Source: a bacterium (GTDB taxonomy: Bacteria; Moduliflexota; Moduliflexia; Moduliflexales; JAUQPW01). Taken from it: a stretch of 54,352 nt of DNA. A model generated the notes under the pieces. That model saw only the letters and a program-made list of their open reading frames with translations. It was not told where the DNA came from and did no database searches. Of the stretch, positions 48,204 to 54,352 are shown piece after piece. Location of the stretch: NCBI GenBank assembly GCA_030550175.1, contig JAUQPW010000027.1, positions 1-54,352 of the forward strand, written 5' to 3'. The translations under genes and the position numbers were made by a program. Within the stretch, counting starts at the first letter, position 1; each line of letters begins with the position of its first letter.

Positions 48204-49800
48204 AGACTGTGTGAAAAGTCGTTGAAACTAATCTGAGCATTTCTTCAGAATCAATTTTGGATAGAAAATTCCTGGGATCTCTCTCTAACTCACTGCCTGA
48301 ACCAGCTTTTGTGTCCCCAATATCTTCATTGCTCGCTTCAGATTGTAAGCAAATACGGTCAAACTAAACTCTGCCCTTACCTTAGGCAATCCCTTCATCA
48401 AGAAATACCCCTGATCCATCCACCGTTTCATCGTCCCAAAAGGGTGCTCAACTATCTCCTGACGCCTGTGTAGAACTTCAGGCTCCTTCGCCACCCGCCA
48501 TCTCATACGCTCTAGTACTTCCTCGTGCCACCATCTGATGATTCGCCTACCTTCTGTGTTTCCTCGTACATTGGGTCCTTAAGGAGCATTTCTTACAAGC
48601 ACTAGTCGCATAATATAATATTTAATGTGTCTATTCCTTTCCACAGTATCAAAACGATATGTCAAAGATTCCTTGGCTAGACAAATATAGATATCTTTCT
48701 TCTTGTCATACACAAAGGCTTCTTTGGAAAATAATCCCAGTTTCTTATTAGCCGAGGTCTCTGGTTTAGAAGCATAAACCATGATCCCTCTGTCCTCACA
48801 TTTCTTTACTTCTCCACCATCATAGTACCCTTGATCCACCACAACTTTTAACCCCTTAACTTTCAGTGTCTTCTTGGCTTCCAGGGCCATCTTCGCCAGC
48901 TGGTTCTGGTCTGTCACTTCATTCACCACATCATGTGCCACAATCATGTGATGTTTGGCATCCACTGCTGTCTGGACATTATAGGCTATCTCGGTCCCCA
49001 CTCCTCCTGTTGGCATGGAGCGGCTTTCAAGATCAGTCAGGGAAACTTGGGAAAGATCCTCGTCTTCCAACTTCTTTTGATAGGATTTATAAAGCTTCTT
49101 GCGTTCTTTCCACCGTTCGATCTTCTCTTTCAATTCCTCTGACGTGGGTTTGGGAACGTGGCATTCTTTAGCATCTTCCTCATCCAATTGCTTCAAGTAT
49201 TCGTCAATGTTATTATCAATCCGTTCCAAATACTTCTTCAGCTTCTCTCTGGAAAAGTTCCGCATTTTACCATTCACCGCCTTGAACTTGCTCCCATCAA
49301 TGGCAATGAGCTCACCGCCAAATAGTCCCTCCTCCCGACAGATTATAGTGAACTCTCGGCAAATCTGTCTTAGAGCTTCCGTATTATCCTTCCTGAAATC
49401 AGCAATCGTTTTGAAATCTGGCACTAACTTCCCTAGAAGCCACATCACCTCTACATTCTTGGTTGCTTCCTTCTCTAGCCTCCGGCTCGAGCGGATACTG
49501 TTCATATATCCATACAAGTACAGTTTCAACAGATCCTCTGGATTATACGGCGGACGGCCTGTATCCTTTAGAACAGCAGAACGAAATCCCAGATCCCTCA
49601 GATCCAGGCTTACCACAAACGCATCAATGAACCGAACTGGGTTTTCTTCACCAATATAATCATCCACCGCTTCGGGGAATAAAATCATTGGATCTCGGCT
49701 TGTCCCTTGGATATAATCCATCTGTCACCTCAATACTTTAATGTTTGGAATAATTCATTATAGAATTTTGGAAAATACTAAGGGACTTTTCACACAGTCT
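48204..49800 (-). mobile_element. IS1182-family insertion sequence (1597 bp)
   Basis: Perfect 17-bp terminal inverted repeats (AGACTGTGTGAAAAGTC at 48204-48220; complement at 49784-49800). No target duplication is evident (flanks GCGGGC and CCGGGT). The transposase on the minus strand is disrupted near its 3' end. Confidence 0.9.
48285..49721 (-). pseudogene. IS1182-family transposase, frameshifted
   Basis: The first 380 residues (49721-48579) read normally: MDYIQGTSRDPMILFPEAVD, GGELIAIDGSKFKAVN (catalytic Asp region), VVVDQGYYDGGEVKKC (second Asp). After ERNRHIKYYIM the frame breaks near 48605 and again near 48560, where TSACKKCSLRTQCTR is readable in another frame. The last 73 residues (48506-48285; VEHPFGTMKRWMDQGYFLMK, the Glu region) follow in a third. 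The element is probably immobile unless complemented. Confidence 0.88.
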
Positions 49801-49879
49801 CCGGGTGCACTCGACGCAGGGGCGATGAAGCCGCCCCCGCGCGAGTGACCCTTGTCGTTAGGCCGTTCAGGAGACACCA

Positions 49880-50524
49880 ATGTTCAATCGCAAACACTTG
49901 CACACAAAAGACCAGTCGCACGACCATCACGATACGCATAATCACACGCATGGCACCATAGACCCAGTACTGCTTACCACTCAGCGTGGCATTTGGGCTG
50001 TCAAATGGTCTCTCATCGGCTTGGCTGCTACCGCTGTACTTCAGGTGGTCATCGTCTTCTTTTCGGGTAGCGTGGCGCTGCTTGCCGACACGATTCACAA
50101 CTTTGGCGACGCAACAACAGCACTTCCTCTATGGCTTGCGTTTATCCTCGCACGCCGACCACCCTCTCGCCGTTTCACTTACGGTTATGGACGTGTGGAA
50201 GACGCAGCAAGAGTTATCATCGTCCTAACCATCTTACTCAGCGCGGTTGTCGCGGGGTACCAATCGGTTGACCGTCTTTTGCATCCCCAACCCGTTCAGC
50301 ATCTGTGGGCTGTTGTCGTTGCCTCCATTATTGGTTTCGCAGGCAATGAGCTCGTGGCGGTTTTCCGCATTCGGGTAGGTAAACAAATCAACAGCGCCTC
50401 CTTGGTCGCAGATGGGTATCATGCACGTACAGATGGCTTGACCAGTTTAGGGGTGTTGCTCGGCTCAGTGGGTGTCTGGCTCGGTTATCCCTTAGCAGAC
50501 CCAGAGGATGCGATTCTTACGTGA
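49880..50524 (+). CDS. Cation diffusion facilitator, C-terminally truncated
   Basis: The product has 214 residues. A His-rich N-terminus (HDHHDTHNHTHGT) precedes CDF membrane helices with the metal-site patterns ALLADTIHNFGDATT (HxxxD) and LVADGYHARTDGLTSLG. The family normally continues for about 80-100 residues with a cytoplasmic domain. Here the frame leaves at LADPEDAILT, exactly where the thermonuclease gene begins in another frame and with no attC between. A deletion has probably fused two cassettes and removed the CDF tail. It would export Zn2+ or similar if functional. Confidence 0.8.
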   Translation: MFNRKHLHTKDQSHDHHDTHNHTHGTIDPVLLTTQRGIWAVKWSLIGLAATAVLQVVIVFFSGSVALLADTIHNFGDATTALPLWLAFILARRPPSRRFTYGYGRVEDAARVIIVLTILLSAVVAGYQSVDRLLHPQPVQHLWAVVVASIIGFAGNELVAVFRIRVGKQINSASLVADGYHARTDGLTSLGVLLGSVGVWLGYPLADPEDAILT

Positions 50525-51245
50525 TCGATTCTTAATAGCAGTTGTGATAATTGGAGCAACTGTCATCTTGGGAATGTTCATACTTCATAGACGGGTGGGC
50601 AGAGAAATACAATCTGATTTAGCTTCGAAAAGCACTCCAACCACATCTACACAGGCTGACATAAAATCATCATCCACGGTAGTTCAGTCCATTCCTCCCA
50701 GAGGTCCATTCCGCGTGACTCGCGTCCTCGATGGCGATACAATAGTACTTGATAATGGCGAGACGGTTCGCTTGATTGGAGTAGATGCTCCCGAAATACA
50801 CCACCCAGAGATTCCTGTACAAAGGTTTGGCAAAGAGGCAACAGAATTTTTGAAGCGACTTGCGGAGGGATTCGAGTGTATGTTGGAATACGAACCCAAT
50901 AATTTTAGAGACCAATACGGAAGGCTTCTTGCATATGTTTTTGTGGGAGATCGTCTTGCAAACGCCGAGATAATCCGTCGAGGGTACGCGTATGCTTATA
51001 CCCGGTTCCCTTTTCGCCGACAAGCTGAATTTATCACTTTGGAACGTGAGGCACGCGAACGTCAATACGGTTTATGGCACCTATCACTCCGGGATGGCAG
51101 GATTGCTAACCTTGTAAAGAGATACGAATCCCTTAATATGGAAGGACGCAAAAGATTAGATGAAATTCTGGAGGAACTTGCCCAAAAATATCCTTTTGCA
51201 CAAAAGGAGAATGTCGATTCTCTAAAGGAGGAAGGAGGTAAGTAA
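50508..51245 (+). CDS. Membrane-anchored thermonuclease (SNase-like)
   Basis: The product has 245 residues. A helix at about 8-25 (FLIAVVIIGATVILGMFI) anchors it, with the nuclease outside. The SNase OB-fold shows VTRVLDGDTIVL, VRLIGVDAPEIHHPE (catalytic Arg and Asp), YEPNNFRDQYGRLLAYVFV (catalytic Glu/Arg region) and ERQYGLWHL. It degrades DNA or RNA in a Ca2+-dependent way. ATG 50508 lies in the truncated CDF sequence; a start further in is possible. It is followed 1 bp later by a small membrane protein and an OB-fold protein, an apparent three-gene unit. Confidence 0.85.
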   Translation: MRFLRDRFLIAVVIIGATVILGMFILHRRVGREIQSDLASKSTPTTSTQADIKSSSTVVQSIPPRGPFRVTRVLDGDTIVLDNGETVRLIGVDAPEIHHPEIPVQRFGKEATEFLKRLAEGFECMLEYEPNNFRDQYGRLLAYVFVGDRLANAEIIRRGYAYAYTRFPFRRQAEFITLEREARERQYGLWHLSLRDGRIANLVKRYESLNMEGRKRLDEILEELAQKYPFAQKENVDSLKEEGGK

Positions 51246-51246
51246 T

Positions 51247-51542
51247 ATGCGTGGAATTTCCGTAGTCTTTTTGATAGCCCGTCTTATTGCTTCGGGAATG
51301 CTCCTTTTGGCTCTTTCAAGGCATCCATATAGTTATTATATCCTTTTACGCTGGGTGGTCTGCGGCACATCTGCTTACGGTGCGGTTAAGTGTCGGTAGA
51401 GTTGGAAAAATCTGGCTGGGCATGGGTTTTTGGGATCATCGCATTACTTTTTAATCCAATTATTCCTGTTCATCTTTCTCGCGAGATATGGGCTCCTATA
51501 GATATAATGGCTGCTTTGATTTTTTCGGAGGGGAAAATATGA
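51247..51542 (+). pseudogene. Small membrane protein (DUF6804-like), frameshifted
   Basis: ATG 51247 (AGGAGG upstream) reads MRGISVVFLIARLIASGMLL, then YYILLRWVVCGTSAYGAVK to TAG near 51400. The following frame continues LEKSGWAWVFGIIALLFNPI then IPVHLSREIWAPIDIMAALI to TGA 51540-51542. Joined, they make one roughly 97-residue protein with about four helices and the LRWVVCG...LFNPI.PVHL.REIW pattern I recall for DUF6804. One base change near 51395 explains the break. Its stop overlaps the next start (ATGATG). Confidence 0.65.
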
Positions 51543-52027
51543 TGACAAAACAGAACCCTGATCTTAAAAAGTTTCTTGTTAGGCTTGGGGTCACAGTGGC
51601 AGCGGTTGTTTTGGTGATGTACTTGGCCAAAGTCTGGTTCCTTGACCAGCGACGCGCTGATTTGCCTTCACAGGTGCCGACGAGAGGGCAAGTAGACACG
51701 TCCTTTCCCGAATCTCGACAACTGCCAGGCACAGTCCAGGTGATTTCCTGGCAGGATGCTGCGAAACACTACGGGGAGTTTGCAACGGTAGAAGGTACGA
51801 TTGTCGCCACTCATAATTCAGGAAAAGCGTGCTTCCTTAACTTTCACCCAGACTACAAGCGTTACTTTACGGCGGTTATCTTTGCATCAGCCTTTCCCCG
51901 ATTCCCAGCGAATCCAGAAAATTACTACTATGGAAAGAAGGTTCGTGTGTCTGGTTACATCAAAGAATACAAGGGAAAACCAGAAATCATTTTAAATGAT
52001 CCGAGCCAAATAGAAATCTTGAAATGA
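51539..52027 (+). CDS. Membrane-anchored OB-fold protein
   Basis: About 162 residues from ATG 51539 (GGAGGGG upstream; 51542 equally possible). One N-terminal helix (VRLGVTVAAVVLVMYLAKVW) is followed by a linker and an OB-fold domain: WQDAAKHYGEFATVEGTIV, CFLNFHPDYKRYFTAVIF, KVRVSGYIKEYKGKPEIIL. This domain is often found fused to or beside thermonuclease domains and probably binds nucleic acid. Here it forms the third gene of a nuclease unit. Confidence 0.72.
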   Translation: MMTKQNPDLKKFLVRLGVTVAAVVLVMYLAKVWFLDQRRADLPSQVPTRGQVDTSFPESRQLPGTVQVISWQDAAKHYGEFATVEGTIVATHNSGKACFLNFHPDYKRYFTAVIFASAFPRFPANPENYYYGKKVRVSGYIKEYKGKPEIILNDPSQIEILK

Positions 52028-52045
52028 TGAGAGGTCGAACGCTTT

Positions 52046-52214
52046 AGCTAACCTGCTGTTTAACAATGCCTAATCAATAGTTCACCCGACCGCCTGCGGT
52101 CGGGTGAACGGGGTGGCGGGTGAGCCCTGCTGGTTGCGACCGCCTGCGGCGGTCGAACCAGCGGATGGAACCGATGGCCCTGCGGGCCACGGCTCACCCG
52201 CCACCCCGTTAGGC
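52046..52214 (+). other. attC site, long composite with nested hairpins (right array)
   Basis: From AGCTAAC (52046-52052) to GTTAGGC (52208-52214). It contains in order a TTCACCCGACCG/CGGTCGGGTGAA hairpin, an outer 18-bp perfect stem CGGGGTGGCGGGTGAGCC/GGCTCACCCGCCACCCCG, and inside it two more hairpins (GCTGGTTGCGACCGCC/GGCGGTCGAACCAGC and TGGCCCTGCGGGCCA). This is much more elaborate than a standard attC. The rest of the gap to 52305 is the next cassette's leader. Confidence 0.75.
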
Positions 52215-52305
52215 CGACGACGGACGCACTTGCCGAGCGAGACCGAGTAGCCATGCGGCAAGGCTGCAAATTCTGCCGCAGCTCAATCCAAAAAAGGAGG
52301 AACTT

Positions 52306-52587
52306 ATGGAAGAGCGACAGGTGATCATCGTGAAGCAAGAGAAGTCCATGGGCCTGGCGTATGTCCTGCTGATCTTCTTGGGTCAGCTTGGCATTCACCG
52401 TTTCTATCTCGGGAGGGTTGGATCCGGCGTCGCACAGCTCCTGCTCGGCATCGTAGGTTGGGCGACCGTCTGGATCTTCATCGGGTTCATTCCATTGGCC
52501 ATTCTGTGGATCTGGGTCTTCATTGACCTTTTCTTGACTGCCGGTATGGTCAGGGCAGCTAATGCAGAGCTACACAGAGCGGCCTAA
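52306..52587 (+). CDS. TM2-domain membrane protein
   Basis: The product has 93 residues. The TM2 signature is clear: VLLIFLGQLGIHRFYLGRVG, then a helix pair (GVAQLLLGIVGW, IPLAILWIWVFIDLFL). Function of TM2 proteins in bacteria is unknown. AAAGGAGG precedes ATG 52306. Its TAA stop lies inside the attC left heptamer GCCTAAC. Confidence 0.9.
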   Translation: MEERQVIIVKQEKSMGLAYVLLIFLGQLGIHRFYLGRVGSGVAQLLLGIVGWATVWIFIGFIPLAILWIWVFIDLFLTAGMVRAANAELHRAA

Positions 52588-52616
52588 CAACGTCATTGTG
52601 CCGACAGGCGTTCGAT
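52582..52616 (+). other. Shortened attC-like site
   Basis: GCCTAAC (52582-52588) followed by AACGTCATTGTGCCGACA and GTTCGAT (52610-52616). The ends and CCGAC box look like attC, but only 35 bp separate them, so most of the palindrome is missing. Likely a deleted site. Confidence 0.5.
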
Positions 52617-52630
52617 CCCTAATCTACGCG

Positions 52631-53164
52631 ATGTCCGTAGTCGTGTGCGGTGTTGGTCTATTCTCAGCCATCGGAGTAAACGATAATCTATCTGGCAAAC
52701 GATGGATTCGGCACCCTGCACCAACCACATATGTGCCGCCGCCCCCTCAACGAGTGGAGCGACCCTCTATCCCCGAACAACCTCTTCCCCATAATGGCCG
52801 TGTGCGGATCTTCACAAGGGCGGAGCGGGTGGCACCCTTCGAAATCAAGGCCGCGCAGGGTAGCCACTACCTCTTGAAGTTGGTCGATGCGTTTATGGGG
52901 GCTCCTGTGCTGACAGTCTTCGTTCATAGCGGCACGACTGTGAACATAGACGTTCCTCTCGGTACGTTCGAGGTCAGATACGCGTCGGGGGAATCGTGGC
53001 ACGGAGACGAGTATCTGTTCGGACCGGACACTGCCTATCGTAAGGCGGACATGACGTTTACGTTCGCGGTGGTCGGGAACCAAGTCAGCGGGTTCACAAT
53101 CACGCTCTACAAGGTGCCCTATGGAAACCTCCGTACGTCAACCATCAGACCTACAGAGTTCTAG
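52631..53164 (+). CDS. Cassette protein of unknown function with C-terminal beta domain
   Basis: About 177 residues from ATG 52631; an in-frame upstream extension overlaps the TM2 gene and the attC remnant and is less likely. One N-terminal helix (MSVVVCGVGLFSAIGV) could anchor or export it. A proline-rich linker (TTYVPPPPQRVERPSIPEQP) follows. The C-terminal about 100 residues read HYLLKLVDAFMGAPVLTVFV, then VPLGTFEVRYASGESWHG, a conserved beta-rich unit I have seen only in unnamed proteins. Function unknown. Confidence 0.6.
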   Translation: MSVVVCGVGLFSAIGVNDNLSGKRWIRHPAPTTYVPPPPQRVERPSIPEQPLPHNGRVRIFTRAERVAPFEIKAAQGSHYLLKLVDAFMGAPVLTVFVHSGTTVNIDVPLGTFEVRYASGESWHGDEYLFGPDTAYRKADMTFTFAVVGNQVSGFTITLYKVPYGNLRTSTIRPTEF

Positions 53165-53182
53165 AGTTGGAGGGCACAGCGC

Positions 53183-53245
53183 AGCCAACAACGCGATGCA
53201 GCGGCCGGCGCTTCGCGCCGCCGCTGAACCGATAACTGGTTAGGC
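53183..53245 (+). other. attC site (right array)
   Basis: AGCCAAC (53183-53189, one mismatch) to GTTAGGC (53239-53245), with the shared core GCAGCGGCCGGCGC...GCGCCGCCGCTGAACC. Confidence 0.78.
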
Positions 53246-53273
53246 CGTTCACTTTCTTAGCAAAGGAAACCTT

Positions 53274-54134
53274 ATGACACCATTGGACTTAGTCAGACTC
53301 ACACCGCTGATGGACCGCACCAGCGGGAGGCCTGACGTGACCATCGGTCTCATTGATGGACCTGTAGTTATGAACCATCCCGAACTTGCCAGCCAACATG
53401 TCCGTGAGATCCCTAGAAACACGAACGGTGCCTGTACCCAGGCCAACAGTACAGCCTGTTTGCACGGTACCTTTGTGGCTGGAATTCTCTCAGCCAGGCG
53501 GGGATCGGTGGCACCGGCGATTTGTCCCGACTGCACCCTGTTGGTGCGTCCCATCTTCGCCGAAACGGAAATGACCAACGGCAAGATGCCGAGAGTGACG
53601 CCAGAGGAGCTCGCCCAGGCCATCCTCGATTGTCTTGACGCGGGGGCGCGCATGCTGAACGTAAGCACCGCCCTCGCCCAACCCTCCCTCAAAAGCGAGC
53701 ACGCATTGGAAGAAGCCCTGGATCAGGCCGCCAGGCGCGGGGTGATCGTGATCGCGGCTGCAGGCAATCAGGGGACCATGGGCAGCACCGCCATCACCCG
53801 CCACCCGTGGGTTATACCGGTTGTGGCGTATGACCTGTGGAGCAAGCCCATGAATCACTCCAACCTGGGAAATTCGATTGGCCGGCGGGGATTGGGGGCG
53901 CCAGGTGACAGGATCACCAGCCTGGGTGCCGAGGCGAAGACGCTGACGATGGGGGGAACGAGCGCCGCCGCGCCTTTTGTGACGGACGCTATCGCGCTGC
54001 TGTGGTCGGAATTTCCAAACACTACAGTGACTCAGGTGAAATTTGCCGCAACCCAAACTTATGCCTCACGGCGAACAACAGTAGTCCCCCCTCTGTTAGA
54101 TGCCTGGGCAGCGTATCAAACCATGAGGAGGTAA
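53274..54134 (+). CDS. Subtilisin-like serine protease (S8), compact
   Basis: The product has 286 residues. The catalytic triad is visible: Asp in TIGLIDGPVVMNHPEL, His in CLHGTFVAGIL, Ser in MGGTSAAAPFVTDA; the oxyanion Asn lies in IAAAGNQGTMG. There is no signal peptide or prodomain, so it probably acts in the cytoplasm. It resembles compact proteases found in RiPP (PatA/PatG-like) and similar clusters. A 66-residue protein follows 5 bp downstream in the same cassette. Confidence 0.9.
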   Translation: MTPLDLVRLTPLMDRTSGRPDVTIGLIDGPVVMNHPELASQHVREIPRNTNGACTQANSTACLHGTFVAGILSARRGSVAPAICPDCTLLVRPIFAETEMTNGKMPRVTPEELAQAILDCLDAGARMLNVSTALAQPSLKSEHALEEALDQAARRGVIVIAAAGNQGTMGSTAITRHPWVIPVVAYDLWSKPMNHSNLGNSIGRRGLGAPGDRITSLGAEAKTLTMGGTSAAAPFVTDAIALLWSEFPNTTVTQVKFAATQTYASRRTTVVPPLLDAWAAYQTMRR

Positions 54135-54139
54135 AAACC

Positions 54140-54340
54140 ATGTCCGAGGAAAAGACCAAAAGCAAACCCCAGCCTTACCGCGTGCGTCTACCCGGGTTCA
54201 TCAGCAATGAGGACATCGGACTTGGCGATGTAATCAAGCGGGTCACGTATGCGGTCGGAATCAAGCCCTGCAGTGGCTGTGAACGCAGAGCCGCCGCGCT
54301 CAATCGCTGGTTCGTCTTCACTGGCAGGCGCGCCAAATAA
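54140..54340 (+). CDS. Small conserved CxxC protein after the subtilase
   Basis: The product has 66 residues from ATG 54140 (GAGGAGG just upstream, so translation is coupled to the protease). It reads PYRVRLPGFISNEDIGLGD, then VIKRVTYAVGIKPCSGCERR and AAALNRWFVFTGRRAK. The GLGD...GIKPCxxCxxR...LNRW pattern is one I associate with small proteins of phages and diverse bacteria, possibly a metal-binding knuckle, but I cannot name a family. It could be a substrate or partner of the protease. The closing attC is beyond the window. Confidence 0.6.
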   Translation: MSEEKTKSKPQPYRVRLPGFISNEDIGLGDVIKRVTYAVGIKPCSGCERRAAALNRWFVFTGRRAK

Positions 54341-54352
54341 CCAAAGTCCAAA

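Larger units (their letters stand above)
48189..49863 (+). other. attC site split by an IS1182-like insertion
   Basis: GCCGAAC (48189-48195) and a few bases lie left of the IS. To its right (49801-49863), CGGGTGCACTCGACGC... pairs with CGCGCGAGTGACCC, and the site closes with GTTAGGC (49857-49863). Removing 48204-49800 restores one attC of normal size, so the IS entered the recombination site. Confidence 0.75.

Noticed and set aside
49099..49659. 186-residue plus-strand frame inside the IS1182-like transposase
   Set aside because: Antisense shadow, Ser/Phe-rich with no motif.

Overview
This window looks like a chromosomal segment of an uncultured bacterium whose phylum I cannot fix. A block of ordinary chromosomal genes (about 11.9-43.8 kb, moderate GC) is flanked on both sides by GC-richer accessory DNA. 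The core carries rplU-rpmA-obgE-rsfS-rlmH-apt-tRNA-Arg on the minus strand, a TPR protein, a methyltransferase, an SDR oxidoreductase, a homodimeric-type pyruvate dehydrogenase E1, an M30-like metallopeptidase, a DUF4126 protein, an AtoE-type short-chain fatty acid transporter, an aldo/keto reductase, a Ca2+-type P-ATPase, a 1453-residue hybrid histidine kinase, a respiratory formate dehydrogenase operon (fdhA with an in-frame selenocysteine UGA and a visible SECIS loop, fdhB, an NrfD-like membrane subunit, fdhE) and an M20 peptidase.

Both accessory flanks are integron cassette arrays. Left array: a 5'-truncated intI (1570-2229), an attI-like region (2230-2401), then cassettes carrying a truncated haemoglobin, an 871+537-residue unknown protein/serine-hydrolase pair, a membrane-anchored arrestin-like protein and a PD-(D/E)xK-like nuclease. 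Right array: only the last 32 codons of a second intI (43875-43973), a related attI (up to 44146), then cassettes for SRPBCC + alpha/beta hydrolase, a DUF1579-like secreted protein, a Phd/PIN toxin-antitoxin pair, small membrane proteins, a cation diffusion facilitator, a thermonuclease/DUF6804-like/OB-fold trio, a TM2 protein, an unknown protein, and a subtilase plus a small CxxC protein. attC sites with RYYYAAC...GTTRRRY-type ends and strong inverted repeats separate most cassettes. In both arrays intI lies on the same strand as the cassettes, the less common 'inverted' layout. Both integrases are broken, so the arrays look stranded and decaying: many cassette genes carry single nonsense or frameshift lesions, and insertion sequences have entered (IS4-like, IS1182-like, a MITE).

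A roughly 169-bp diverged direct repeat (907-1075 and 43707-43874) comprises the 3' end of the M20 peptidase gene plus its downstream spacer. It precedes both integron remnants, 42.8 kb apart. To the left of the first copy are fragments of a PIN toxin and a HerA-like ATPase; to its right is a patch of gene fragments (an unidentified C-terminus, HsdR tail) before intI.

The core spacers contain several inverted-repeat elements: a 400-bp element with perfect 16-bp ends, a 137-bp element with perfect 14-bp ends, and purine/pyrimidine-rich hairpins. All assignments come from reading the sequence and recalled family motifs; no database search was run.
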